This document shows positions 51,348 through 64,000 of a stretch of 64,000 nt of DNA, in pieces. How positions within the stretch are numbered: position 1 is the first letter of the stretch; the number at the start of each line of letters is the position of its first letter. The translations under genes and the position numbers were made by a program. The DNA comes from Trichoplax adhaerens (Eukaryota > Placozoa > Uniplacotomia > Trichoplacea > Trichoplacidae), in contig NW_002060949.1 in NCBI RefSeq assembly GCF_000150275.1, positions 2,663,836-2,727,835 of the forward strand, read 5' to 3'. Below the pieces are notes generated by a model that was given only the letters and a program-made list of their open reading frames with translations, was not told the origin of the DNA and ran no database searches.

Positions 51348-53335
51348 GGCCAGTACACCACCAACTCGACTTGCCGATGTTCTACCGCTATACACGATAT
51401 ACTCGACCAGTGCTGTGTTTAGGGACTACTACTGTACTACTGACGAGTACTGAGTACAGTATAGGAGGCGAAGGAGAAACGAGCGACGAGTTTCTGAGTA
51501 CTATAAGACAGACAGGGAGACGGACTGAATTAGCCTCGGCAAAAACAGTCATAATTGCAATGCCGATTCACTTTGCTGGTCATTGCGGCGATCCACCACA
51601 TCTTGAGTGATACACTAGACTGCAGACTACTTCCTTCCAGTGGTCCGTGACAGGCCAATATACCACCAAGTCGACTTGCCCATGTTCTAACGCTATACAC
51701 GATATACTCGACCAGTGCTGTGTTTAGGGACTACTACTGTACTACTGACAAGTACTGACTAATGACCACTAAGTATAGTAGGCGAAGGAGAAACGAGAGA
51801 CGGGTTTGTCAGTGTATAAGACAGACGGAGAGACGGACTGAATTAGCCTCGGCCAAAACGGTCAAAATTGTAAGGCTGATTCGCTTTGCTGGTCATTGGG
51901 GCGATCCACCATATCTTGAGTGATACACTAGACTGCAGACTACTTCCTTCCAGTGGTCCGTGACAGGCCAATATACCACCAAGTCAACTTGCCCATGTTC
52001 TAACGCTATACACGATATAGTCGACCAGTGCTGTGTTTAGGGACTACTATTGTACTACTGACGAGTACTGAGTACAGTATAGGAGGCGAAGGAGAAACGA
52101 GCGACGAGTTTCTAAGTACTATAAGACAGACAGAGAGACGGGCTGAATTAGCCCCGGCCAAAACGGTCAAAATTGTAAGGCTGATTCGCTTTGCTGGTCA
52201 TTGGGGCGATCCACCATATCTTGAGTGATACACTAGACTGCAGACTACTTCCTTCCAGTGGTCCGTGACAGGCCAATATATCGCCAAGTCGACTTGCCGA
52301 TGTTCTGCCGCTATACAGGATATATTTGATCAGTGTTGTGTTTAGGGACTACTACTATACTACTGACTAGTACTGACTAGTGAACTACTGAGTATAGTAG
52401 GCGAAGGAGAAACGAGCGACGGGTTTGTCAGTAGTATAAGACAGACAGAGAGACGGATTGAATTAGCCCCTGTAAAAACGGTCAAAATTGTAAAGCTGAT
52501 TCGCTTTACTGGTCATTGGGGTGATCCACCACATCTTGAGTGATACACTAGACTACAGACTACTTCCTTCCAGTAGTCCGTGACAGGCCAATATACCACT
52601 AAGTCGACTTGCCGATGTTCTACCGCTATATACGACATACTCGACCAGTGCTGTGTTTAGGGATTACTACTGTACTACTGACAAGTACTGAGTATAGTAG
52701 GCGAAGGAGAAACGAGCGACGGGTTTGTCAGTATATAAGACAGACAGAGAGACGGATTGAATTAGCCCCGGCCAAAACGGTCAAAATTGTAAGGCTGATT
52801 CGCTTTACTGGTCATTGGGGTGATCCACCACATCTTGAGTGATATACTAGACTACAGACTACTTCCTTCCAGTAGTCCGTGACAGGCCAATATACCACTA
52901 AGTCGACTTGCCGATGTTCTACCGCTATATACGACATACTCGACCAGTGCTGTGTTTAGGGACTACTACTGTACTACTGACAAGTGCTGACTAGTGACTA
53001 CTGAGCATAGTAGGCGAAGGAGAAACGAGAGACGGGTTTGTCAGCGTATAAGATAGACAGAGAGACGGACTGAATTAGCCCCGGCCAAAACGGTCAAAAT
53101 TGTAAGGCTGTTTCGCTTTACTGGTCATTGGCGTGATCCACCGCATCTTGAGTGATACACTAGACTATAGACTACTTCCTTCCAGCAGTCCGTGACTGTA
53201 CCACTGATTCAAGAGACGGCTTCCTATGGCTTGGTTGCTTTTTTTACTGGTTATTGGCATTATCCGCCATGTCTTGAGCCGTACACTATACCAACGACCA
53301 CAGTACTTCCTTCCAGTAGTCCGTGGCTGTCCTGC
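51348..53335. repeat. Satellite array, six units of about 305 bases plus a degenerate seventh
   Basis: The landmark GGCCAATATACCACCAAGTC (first copy slightly diverged) recurs at 51348, 51653, 51966, 52271, 52586 and 52885, giving periods of 305, 313, 305, 315 and 299. Each unit contains GTGTTTAGGGACTACTACTG, a TACTGTACTACTGAC run, GGCGAAGGAGAAACGAG, AAGACAGACAGAGAGACGG, GAATTAGCC...AAAACGGTC, CATTGGGGCGATCCACCA, TCTTGAGTGATACACTAGAC and ACTTCCTTCCAGTGGTCCGT. A diverged seventh copy continues to about 53335. Copies are highly similar, suggesting recent homogenisation. Overlapping short open frames (for example LLTSTEYSIGGEGETS) recur only because the DNA repeats. Confidence 0.93.
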
Positions 53336-56300
53336 TGGCAAAACGTCTAGAACCGTGTCCACCATTGCCAAAACCATCCTGTTGATGATCAAGTTGTTAT
53401 TATTATGATGATGATGATTGGTAGCAAGATCAAGCAAGATTAACGCTTATGGTATGTTGAAATGATATCATGGAGTTTATTTTATACTGCCTACAATGGA
53501 TTGATGATACAATAGTAGCATAGGAAAGATCAATATCACGATGTGTTTGAAAATTAGCCGTGGGGTAGAGAGTACAGTACTGTGTCCTTTCTTGTCGCCT
53601 TGCAATCCATGGCCAACTTGCAGTTCTTTCCTTCATCCAATTCGTCCATCGTCTTCATATCGATGGAGGAAATGCAGGATACAATATTACTGGCAACAGT
53701 GATTTTGCGTTATACCGTTTTATTCTGCAGATGAGACAGTTAATGACCGTATGATCGAGAGATGTTGTTGGATCATCGTCTGACAACTCTTAAAAGTTGT
53801 TGTGGCTATCGGCTAACAAATAAGAATTGCTTTTCTACCCTAGCGACTAGACCATTGACTATCTTTACTAAGGATATTTTTCTCCATGTCATCAACTAAG
53901 AATGGTAGTGAATAGCAGCAATCGGATCGATAGTTAGCCATGATGACTGATAGACTTTAAAGTATCGTTTGTTTGCTAGCAAAGAAGACTATGCTTCTTT
54001 ATCAAACTGTGATAGCATCAAGTTATCTTGGTACAAGAGGCCAATCGATCGAGCCATCGAAACAGTCCTTCATGTTTCCATGATGGAGAGAGAGTAAATG
54101 ACGACGATAGCATTGTAGATAATCAACCGTGAACTGATTGAGTATCGTAGACAAATTCATGGCTATACAGAGCTAAGATGAAACTATTTCTCCAATATTC
54201 ATTTCCAACCGACAGTCAGAATTTTGACCCCTTCAAGATGGAAGATTTTCCATTATTTCACGCTACTTTTACTTGTGATTGAAAGCTAGTCTATCGATCG
54301 AAAAGATCCATAAACTCGATATCCAGTCACCAATACCATCATAACGTGAAATTTAGACTCTCCTACAGATAAAAAGTGGTTTCCTATTTCCAATCTGTCA
54401 AACTCAGTTAATAGTATAGAGGCTAGTGATGTTGCTTTTACTTTCTAACTTATAAACATCAGGCTGTTCTTTATAATGGTAAAATGACTGCTAACTAGGT
54501 TCATTTAATCCTCATTTTTCTATCCTATATCGCTCATCATGTCCCACAACAAGTGATAGAAATTTTATTTCTTGAATTTAGTCAAGCGGTCAATGCTGAT
54601 CAATCATGCAAAATCGTCTTTTTAAATTATTTTTTTTTCTCTCTCCATAATTCGTATCTATGCAGTACAATGTCTGGCCATTCCACTGTTGACAAAGTAT
54701 TCTCCAAGCAATTGTAGACTTTACTGCAATGGAGAAAATTTTCCATTGCTGATCCTTTCTCAGCTGATTCTACATCATGTTTAGAACGTCTATAGTATTA
54801 TCGATGCAAGAAGCATTGATAGAATTTACATAGTCCACTTTGTACATTACAGTTGGCTACTTCGTCCAGAGTTTCACGGCCAATATGTCAATTTTTTTTT
54901 TTATTTCTGTACATTGCCTAACTGGAAAATGGCTCCCTGATGCGGCGATTGTTCGTTACTCTTGCCTTCATAACTATTACCGTACGCCATCAAATCATGA
55001 TGGCGTATCTTAACTCTATTTTTCATTGGCAACGCCAGATTATCCGTCTATCCTTTAGGCTTGCACTTTTTTTAGATCGTCTATCATGGGCAATTTTGCT
55101 TTAATAACTTCGGAGTACAGTACATTGGATCTTTCGACTACAAATCAAACAGCAATTGTGCCGATAGCTAATCGGCAAAAAAGTATCAACATGCCGATCC
55201 AACGACAAAAACCTACTATATAGGAGAATATGTCCTAGTAAAGTATGGACTAAGTTGTGTACTTGTATTACATGATAACCAATATTTGGCAGAAGGAATT
55301 AGAGGGGAGAGGTGGTTACTTGCAATACTACTGTTTATGTTGCATCGCCACAGGAAAAGATTGCTTACAGTATTTTAGCATCCAAATATTCATTATTTCT
55401 TATTTTTATTATTGTTGTTTGCAGTGTTAGACTCAGTATTGCATTGCTCTGACGATCTCATCTACCAATGATTTGATGGAGTTTAATTTCTGCTCTTTCT
55501 ACATCAACGTAGCCTTCGTTAGAGGAAAAAGTGATACATTGCATGATATCATCCATGCTCTACTTCGTCACATCGTGATAGGTTATTTTATTTTTCATGA
55601 TGTAATCCTAATCTCTATCGCATAAGAGTAAAACATCACTCAGTAGCGAATATTGCTAATTTTATCGTCCAATTCTACCTGAATCCTGTTAACACCACTC
55701 AATCATGGACAATACTCGTAGATAGCTATATCTGTTTTAGTCAGGCGATAATTGCTAATTTTATTATCGAATTGTAACTTTATTCTGTTAACATGACTCA
55801 ATGGTGTTTAGTATATTGCCTATTTGCAAGCATACGCGTACCTCGAAGACCATTTGAATCCAGAAAAAGTCGCTGATTTATACCCATTGGATAGTATCGA
55901 TTGCTGATATCTGTTCTACTCAAAATGACTAGAGGGTGAGGAATGAGCTGCTTGTATTTAAATCTAGTCCTCAACGTCCTAAACCTATCCTTTCCATATT
56001 GCTCAATAAATTTATACTACCCAATGCATCTTGTTGACGTTATTTGACCAGAGTACGCTAGGATTGTTCTAGTCGTCCTTGCAAGTTATATTCCCAAGCT
56101 CATAACCCAGAGGTAATGTTTACTCAGTATGCCCCGTGGTCAAAGGTGTGAAGAGACTTTGTGGCAAGTGTTAACTTTAGAATAGCATCTTAATGAGCTA
56201 TCCTATATCCTTAAATGTAACTTGAACGGGCCGCTTTTATACTTTCTACAGTAGTATTCAAATCGAAATTTATCCATCATTAAAGTCCATTGAAATTGAA

Positions 56301-56910
56301 CCAACGTCTGTCGGCAATTTGCATTCATTTCCACCGATAGACATTTTGATTTTTCTCTTTTGATTTTTTATACCTATCAAAATTTACTGTCCTATACTTT
56401 GAAAACATTTCCATCCTTGATCATCTTTTAGTTTATATAGCACTGTCACTGTCATTTTTAAAAGCCAATCTTGGATTTTCCTTTCCAATTTTATGATCGC
56501 CTATCTAAAAATGATAGATAAACGCTTTCTATTTGAAAATTGCGAACTATTTTAAAGTGATAGTGGTGTCGCTATTTTTTATTTTTTAATTTCCCCCTTA
56601 TAAATTGTGTAGGCAATCCACTTGATAGAAGCATAGCTTGACTATTGACGAACAAGTTCTACTATATACACTTACCTACAGTATGCCACTTTTAAATCTG
56701 CCCTGGAAATTGCTATAATAAAGAAATACTTCTTGGATGAGCTTCTACCGTACTTGATAAAATGGAAGTAGAATACCCGATAAGAATCGATGATCAAGGG
56801 ATTTGCAATCCTTCAAAGTACCCTCGTAGCAATGCCATTTTTTTTCTCCTTACTAGCGATCCCTGTCCTGTTTTATGAATTATTTTAATATCCTAAAGAA
56901 AGACAAACCT

Positions 56911-57114
56911 TTCAACAGTAAATTGTAGTTTCTCATCATCCATTTCTATAATTTGATAGAGCAATCGATAGATCAAATGCTCATTCAAGCGCCTATTGCA
57001 AGCCGCCATAATGTTCAACAGTAAATTATAGTTTCTCATCATCCATTTCTATAATTTGATAGAGCAATCGATAGATCAAATACTCATTCAAACGCCTATT
57101 GCAAGCCGCCATAA
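56911..57114. repeat. 103-base tandem duplication
   Basis: TTCAACAGTAAATT begins at 56911 and again at 57014. The two copies run to AAGCCGCCATAA with only about three differences, so the duplication is recent. There is no open frame of note. Confidence 0.92.
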
Positions 57115-57524
57115 CCTATAGGTTATGTATTGTGATGGTAATCCATAGAATACCGCATTAACGACAGATATGCTCAACGCTGTGAATTTGTAGTAATTTA
57201 ATTGGAATGGGTTAGTTTATTCACTACACATAGGCGTAGGATATGGAACAAACTTATTTATCGCAGTCCCTTGGACATTCCTTTCAAACGTTATTATAAA
57301 AACTGTCTATAAGCGACTTTATTTCCGCTCACTAGTTTTTAATTATTCTAATTTATTAGCATACGGAGTAAACGCAAATATAGATAGCAAATGATTGCAA
57401 TAACGATAAATAGAAAACGCTACGATCAATTTCAATTGTACTCCATTTCAGTTATAAAAATTAATTAGAGTAGGATATCGATTTTAAAGAAGCTTTAGGT
57501 GAAACCAAGTGATCTTAATATTGT

Positions 57525-57528
<4 letters not shown>

Positions 57529-57558
<30 letters not shown>
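57529..57558. repeat. (TA)n microsatellite
   Basis: About 15 uninterrupted TA dinucleotides. Likely polymorphic and able to form a cruciform. Confidence 0.95.
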
Positions 57559-57560
<2 letters not shown>

Positions 57561-58083
57561 AAGATGATGCTCGTAAACTATTACAATCATTAAGAGGTGT
57601 AAACTATACCGTTTCACAAGCTTCTTCAGCGGCTTACCAAAAATAGTGTTATTTTCCTTAATGTATCACTACTTGACAATAAGGAAAAAATACATTTTAC
57701 TTTTTGTCTAAATTATTTTTCAATTAAATCACTTAGGATAAGGGACTTAAAAGAAGAAATGACAATGATAGGTAATATATTGATGATATAATCATGGCTG
57801 TTATTCAGTTTCTGAGTAGAATGCTTTTCTTGCGTATGATAGCCTATCGATTTGTAGTAGAAACCAGTTGTGATGTCAATTGGAACTGTTTACAGTACAG
57901 TATACAAGCAAAAGTTTATAGATAATCTACCATGTATACGACTGTCGTAAGTGTTTTAAACAATAATAATTAAATTAAGTACATTGCAAGAATTTATTGT
58001 CAAGAATAAAATTCTTAGATACCGTAGTCAAGATAAGAGTAATAATAATAATATTATTCTTATTTTATTATTATTTTCTCTAG

Positions 58084-60517
58084 TGTATCATCTACTGCTA
58101 GTGGCAATCAAAATAATAGATCTGATGGGATAAAAAAGTCTAGACATGACGCACGTAAAAATCATGCAGAAAAAGCAGTTGATTATAAAAGTCGCGAATA
58201 TGATTGGTTGAATATTAAAAATGATGATTGGGCGATCAAGAAATGCTATCAAAATATTACACCAATTCAGTGGAATAGTATGACGACTTTGCCATCAACT
58301 AATAATCATGATAACGATACATATACTTCCTCTATTGCTGCTAACAGTATGTTTTCAGCAAGCAGCAATTGCAGCTGGGGTAAATTTTCTTGGAAAAAGA
58401 CTGATCAAAGTAAAGCAACTTCACAATATAACGTGGATTCTAAAGGTATACAATTTTTACACATCGTCAAATAAATTATTATTATATTGGCTATAATATC
58501 TACGTATGCACTTATTTATTTATTGACACTGTATATATCAATGTTGTAAAGGAATAAAGTTTTTTTTCTCGCATGGACTAGCACGTTCCATACAGGCTTA
58601 TGATCGGTTGCCCACGAATTTAAATTGTGTGGACATGCAAGAGTGGTAGATACAATAGTTAGCACTTTTGTACAACCCTCTAATAGAACTTTTTTAGTCA
58701 TACCCTGTCGTTAGCAAATCTGAGCAACTTTTAGAGCAATTATGCTATAGAATTTTTCGATCTCGGCATAGAATAATTTAATGCCGCTATATTTTTATAC
58801 TGACCATGACGTACTTATGGCGAAAACTTAAACTAGTCCACAATTTTATTATGACAGAACCGAATGAAAAGCAAAAGTATTCCCCTACTCAACCAACTTC
58901 TTCTACACCACCCTCATCGCCAGAAGCAGATAGCAAAAATACAAGTATTAATGGAACAATTGTAAATGATGCAAAGTGTCAGATTGGCAATACGACAAAT
59001 CGCATACTACACTCACCTACTGTTACTAATAAAAAAGTGATTGAAGTAAGTTAGCTATACGATTTACTATCATTTCATTCACAGTAGGATTAGTAGTCTT
59101 AGGGTTAATTTTAATTAAATATAAACCCTATGACAAATAGGTTTGATAAAATGTTGAAAACAAGTTCACTTCTTAAATACTTAGAAAGTTTATATATGGG
59201 ATTTGGATGAAACTATTATCGTGTTTCAATCTTTGTTGAATGGCGATTATGCCAGAAAATTTAGCAAAGTAAGTCATCTATTACTTATAGTGAATCAAGT
59301 TCATGTTCTGTCACTTTGTACAATCTTAAATATCATCAGTTTAACATACGATCTTAATTCTGTATCTTCGCGCTAGGACTATAATCAGGCAATATGCTTG
59401 GGATATAAAATAGAAACTTTAATATTTGATTTGGCTGATTCAAAATTTCATTTTCGTGAACTTGCGGTAAGATTTCCTACTCGTAATTATTATTAATAAA
59501 GTAGGAGTATTAACCATTTACAAGCGAGAAAAAAAATCTTTTCAAATTGGTAGAACGATTTTTATCCTATCATTTTCAGAAAAGTAACAAAACTCACATT
59601 GATGACATTGATTACGGAAAGAAACCAGATAGTGACCAAAAATCTAAGTAAGAAATTATTATGTACCATCATTTCTTACCTTTTTTTATCATTACGGTTC
59701 ATACTGCACCTTATAATTTTACGCAATACAGGGTCGATCATTGGGACAAGTTCTGCTCGTCATTACAACAAGATAAAGTTGCTACCTACTTTAAAGATAT
59801 AAAGGAAATATATGAAAAATATCGCGATAATGTGAAAGGTTGGTGCAGTATTATCGATAGTTTACAGCCTATATAACTAGTTACCTTTCTTACGTATATC
59901 TTCATAGCTCTTATTTTGTTCATACACAGAATTGGTATCTGTGAACTACCATAGTAATTGGGAGTTAGCTCTCAATGAATTACAATCTTTTACGGACAAA
60001 TGGATACATTTAGCAAGGAATTGTATTGATTCTATCAACTCGAGGTAAAATGGCAAAGAAATGAGATGAAGGTAGAAATAAGATAAATATTTCTATTACC
60101 AATTTACAATTTTTGAACTTGATTCCAGATTTAATAGCGTTAACGTTATTGTAACCACAACACAACTGGTACCTGCAGCTGTAAAGTGTTTATTATATTC
60201 CATTGCTGATCTCTTTCCATTAGAGAATATCTATAGTGCAACAGATATTGGTTAGTGCTATGTAACTATAATAACAGTTGATTCTTGCATAATTCATCTT
60301 AGAAATTATCATATTAACGTTATCTTTATATCACTTAGGCAAAGAACAATGCTTTCGTCGGATCATTGAGCGCTATCGTAATTGTCAATATTTTGTTATT
60401 GGAGATGGTAAAGCTGAAGAATCTGCTAGTCGAACTCTTAATCTACCGTTTTGGAATATTTCTTCTCATGACGACTTATTCAAATTAAATGTTGCTTTAA
60501 ATAAAAACACCTTTTAA
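58084..60517 (+). CDS. EYA: Eyes absent family phosphatase/co-activator (5' end missing)
   Basis: Nine exons: 58084-58445, 58858-59045, 59185-59268, 59377-59466, 59580-59647, 59732-59838, 59930-60044, 60129-60250, 60339-60517. The first listed exon starts in phase 2, so at least one upstream exon is missing. The N-terminal part (two exons, about 180 residues) is Ser/Thr/Asn/Pro-rich and low complexity, as in the EYA transactivation region. The C-terminal EYA domain (about 254 residues) has [20 protein letters not shown], whose DLDET is the HAD-type nucleophile motif. It continues with [59 protein letters not shown] and [15 protein letters not shown] proteins are aspartate-based tyrosine phosphatases and partners of SIX transcription factors. 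Confidence 0.93.
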
Positions 60518-62481
60518 TTTGCAGCTCATTTTATTAATCATTCCATTGAACTATATTGTACAATTTTCGCTACATACCCGAATTTTATATATCAAATGTA
60601 CCACGCTATGAAAATTGCAGTTGCTGCGAATTAGGTGCTTGGTTCTGTTGATTTACGATGTAATATATAATACATATATTTATATATTTCGTATCGCTAT
60701 ACCATGTTATGACATATCTACACTAATCTACGCAATTCCATGATGAAGAATTTTCTGTTATGTAAATTTTCGTTGTTCAGGCAATTAGTTCCATACTTAC
60801 TTTAAGTGAGACCTGGAATTACGTAGTCTGTACAATATTAACAGTTACATTTATACAGTATTAGCTTACTCCTACGGGATTAATAGCTGTTTAAAATATA
60901 TATTTTAACTTGATGCAGCACTCATTGGTGTACTGCAATGAGAGTCCACGTGACTTGATTAAATGTAGCTAGATTAAATTTGAATGACGAATTCTTATAT
61001 GAATTATTCAGACCCTTATTTATTTTACACATGTCAATACGTTAGATAACATATATCTACACCTACCCCTTATTTTCTTCATGAGATATAAACACCGTAA
61101 ATTGACTACGTTCTAAATTGCAACGGAATTTTAGATTCATTCTTCATAATCTCTAATAATTACTTCCACCCAAAAGAATAGGAAAAAGACTCCTTCTCTG
61201 TAGTAGATAGGAATGCAACCAGTATTAGTCAGGCATCCTTCGTCATAATCTAAGTTTAGTAAAGTAATTACAGCTTACCAAATCGCAAAATACTCGTATT
61301 ACTTCCTATTCCAAAGTAAAATTATTTTTAGGGTTATACTTAATGTTTAATTGGCAATCTACTCGATTAATAAAGTTATATTCACTCATTATGTTACTTT
61401 TGATCTTTTACAAGTTCTAGAATAGTCTGTGCCGTATAAATAACCTACCTACTGTAGTACTAGTAAAGGTGTAACTTTTTCAAATTACTAGCATTACAAG
61501 AAATACCATAGAATAATATCAGATTTCCGCATCATTATTTTGAGTAAAGGAAATTTCTTACGGGAATAGCTAATAAAGGATAGATTTTATTTATTTTTTG
61601 GGTACGTTAACACTCAGTCCGTCGAGGATTGCTTATGAAAAATCTTATTTTTGCTATTATTACAACTGAACTCGTATCCGTATATCTAAAAACACTATAC
61701 TCTGCAATTTGCGTAGATTGGTACTGTTCCATGAAAATTATGATATCATGATATCATTGCTTAGCAGATAGAGATATGAAAAGTTGGAGAAGTTATGATC
61801 CGTAATATAGCTAACTATTCTAATTAAAAGTGACTTAGCTTGGTGTAGAATTTAATGGAGAATTCTAATACGGTGTAATGCTGTAGTAAATTAACTTAAA
61901 ATAAGATATAATTCCAGATAAGAAACCAAACACATAGTAGAAACATAACAATATAAAGTATAATAATACTAGTTAATAATATTGTTAACAAGCTAAAACT
62001 ATCAACTTGAAATAAAACAAATCAATCTTACTTTCTATAGCTCTTCAGCTAGTGCTATGATACCAGCCCAGAAAATGACAAACTATTTTTGATTCTTTTA
62101 AATTAACTTAATTCATTTATAATAGAATTACTTGCATGCTAAAATCATTTTTGTTCGTACATTAACTAATATTTCTTTCAGCTACCGTACAGTTGAATTA
62201 TACAGATATCATAAAGCAGAACAGATACATTAGATTATAACCACAACATTTAAACCTACATACAATTTAACGTAAATATTATAATTCAATTTTGGTAACG
62301 ATAAAGAGATTGAAATCATGCTTGCATGATTGATATCAGATTATTTCACTTGTGCACTTATAAAATATCTTTTATAAATTGGCTATAGGTTAATACACAT
62401 AGGCAATATTATTGATTTGAAAAAAATTCTCAGATGGCCATTATGAGAGTAGGTTATAAAAGTATATATATCGAGATTGCT
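60518..62481. other. Convergent intergenic region
   Basis: About 2 kb between the EYA stop (+) and the Rab stop (-). AT-rich, stop-dense in all frames. No exon, RNA gene or repeat was recognised. Confidence 0.5.
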
Positions 62482-63329
62482 TTAGCTGCTACCACAACAG
62501 CCACGTTTCTGATTACTATTAGGGCGGGAATGATTTTGAATAGAGATTGTTTCACTTGCTTGTGATCGTTTTCCTGGCATCTAAAATAACAATATCCAAA
62601 TAAATAATAAGTTATCAGAAATTACACACCGTGTACGATTATATCACTGATGTAAAATATTAATGTATGGGTATACGCGTACTTTATTTAATATGTCATT
62701 GGCCAGTCCAAGAAATGCCTGGATGAAAAAAGATGAAAATACTTCGTAAATTCTTGCAATTGAAATAGAATTAATGAAAGTATAGATATACGCAAACATT
62801 GCAAGCATGCAATTGCTAGATAACCTGATACTTACCGCATCGATATTAATATTTGTTTTGGCACTTGTTTCCATAAATCGGATACTGTGTATCCTGGCCA
62901 ACTTAAAAATGAAAAACATTGTCAGCATTAGAAATATCAATATCACTAAATATCGAAGCTGCCTTTTGGCGAATATAAGAGATTGATACCTCTTCTGCTT
63001 CAGATTTCAATACTTCTCGCTTATCTGCTTCATCAACTTTATTTCCTAAAATTATCTTTTCTACGTCTTTACTAGCATGCTGGGTGATAAAATTTTAAAT
63101 ATCAAATTGTAGTAGATTCTGAACGTTTTATAATTGATTATCACTTTAATAGTAATACCCATCGTCATACAATTAGTTGCTATCGGCAACATTATAAATA
63201 ATTGATACATATTGTGATATCCTGGTTATTTTAAAGTTAATTACTCCATACCTCATCGATATTGCGAATCCATTTATTGATATTTTCAAATGATTTTCTC
63301 TGTGTTAAATCATATACCAGCATAATTCC
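62482..63329 (-). CDS. Rab8/10/13-like small GTPase (3' exons, partial)
   Basis: Five exons: 63329-63252, 63079-62990, 62901-62836, 62718-62683, 62580-62482, all phase 0, giving 122 C-terminal residues. The reading [42 protein letters not shown] then [23 protein letters not shown] carries the NKxD and SAK guanine-binding motifs. It follows the Rab8/Rab10/Rab13 pattern (exocytic and polarised membrane traffic). The tail MPGKRSQ...KRGCCGSS has a double cysteine for geranylgeranylation, unlike the CaaX end of Rab8, so the subfamily is left open. The P-loop and WDTAGQ exons are not in the remaining 670 bases and must lie past the right edge. Confidence 0.9.
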
Positions 63330-64000
63330 CTGCACATTTATAATAGTTCACATTTATTATGGCGATATTCAGGTAGATAAGCAGTGATTCGCTATAACAG
63401 TTTACTTATTTATTATCCGAGAGTGAACTTACGTATCTTTCAAATTATTTATTTATCAAATAGCTATTTTACGTGATCTTAAACAGAAAATGTAGTTTAT
63501 AGCATTTGATGATATGATACTATCAACTAGACTATTATATCTAGTCCACCTATTATATAGTTGTAGACATATAATTTGTCATTTGCAATTGTGGTATTAC
63601 CGCAACGCTTAATTAATATCTATAACTGGGTATTTCTATCAGAAGAATTATACTTTCAGCTATATTTTTATGTACTAGCTTTACTATTATTATCACGGGG
63701 GATAGAAGAAATTATAAATTGACATTTTAAATATTATCACCAGCCATACACTAGAATTAAATTGTAAAAGTACGACTATATAGAGTTTTATATCTTTGGC
63801 AATAGTTACCTTTGCAAGAGCTATTACTAATCATAAGTGCTGATTCAATACTAAAAGATGAAATGTCGTATAAGAACTAGGTTTTTGACGAATTTAGAGA
63901 TTGGCATGTAAAGTAATAAACTCCAGTAGTATCAATAAAAGGAAATAGCTATAAGTTGGCACCTGGGTTTTATTAAGGTATTAGCATCATAAAGGATACT
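63330..64000 (-). other. Rab gene intron running off the window
   Basis: No WDTAGQ or GDSGVGK-type coding stretch was found on the minus strand here. The acceptor at 63330-63331 feeds a phase 0 exon, so this is intron sequence of at least 670 bases. Confidence 0.6.

Larger units (their letters stand above)
53336..58083. other. Non-coding spacer upstream of EYA
   Basis: About 4.7 kb. It holds a 103-base tandem duplication (56911-57114), a TA microsatellite (57529-57558), a perfect 10-base hairpin at 54983-55007, and a short open stretch at 57560-57646. Missing 5' exons of EYA probably lie here, but none could be assigned by phase; the ATG-plus-donor at about 57931 does not match the phase of the 58084 exon. 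Confidence 0.45.

Noticed and set aside
51332-52842. Recurring + strand open frames of 66-92 residues in the satellite
   Set aside because: They recur because the DNA repeats; frames are broken in some units and the residues resemble no known protein.
51348-53335. CRISPR-like array
   Set aside because: The units are about 305 bases and homogeneous throughout, with no short repeats separated by unique spacers; this is a euka­ryotic satellite.
57925-57950. ATG TAT ACG ACT GTC followed by GTAAGT as the EYA first exon
   Set aside because: It would end in phase 0, but the exon at 58084 needs phase 2; joining them hits a stop codon.

Overview
The window is AT-rich nuclear DNA from an animal. It has short, intron-dense genes with GT-AG introns (mostly about 60 to 700 bases), the standard code, and gene families typical of metazoans: eyes absent (EYA), a GAF-domain phosphodiesterase of the PDE2/5/6/10/11 branch, multi-TIR/SAM proteins, ATAD2, EIPR1, a Rab8/10-like GTPase and NME6. 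The compact genes, simple domain set and base composition suggest an early-branching lineage such as a placozoan. That species guess is inference; no sequence search could be run. There is one assembly gap of 107 N.

Layout from left to right. EIPR1 (-) runs off the left edge. A divergent four-exon gene (+, 3475-6893) encodes an 804-residue TIR-SAM-TIR-TIR protein with a long acidic leader. RTF2 (-, 8155-10260) and NME6 (+, 11273-12920) are head to head across a repeat-filled 1 kb spacer. Two tandem RidA paralogues (+, 14065-15486 and 16593-18548) share an identical seven-exon plan. A 17-exon acetyl-CoA synthetase (-, 18876-23854) follows, then a 4.4 kb spacer full of TACTGTAC palindromes. ATAD2 (+, 28300-33979, 18 exons) ends tail to tail with a 27-exon dual-GAF cyclic-nucleotide phosphodiesterase (-, 35292-44219), whose first exon may lie at 48193-48541. 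From 48.5 to 58 kb there is almost no coding signal, but there is a satellite array of about 305-base units (51348-53335) and other repeats. EYA (+, 58084-60517, 5' end not found) and a partial Rab GTPase (-, 62482-63329) close the window.

I rebuilt the genes exon by exon from splice sites, reading phase and recalled family sequence patterns. Phase is consistent across every junction listed. There is no operon logic; the genes are ordinary cellular functions (endosomal tethering, replication-fork control, nucleotide and acetate metabolism, chromatin, cyclic-nucleotide signalling, trafficking). The most unusual locus is the TIR-SAM-TIR-TIR gene, a candidate innate-immune or NAD-signalling scaffold with an architecture I do not recognise from any named family. 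The repeat content (a dispersed GTACAGTAC-type palindrome family, the satellite with a relic 35 kb away, and several local duplications) is the second point of interest.
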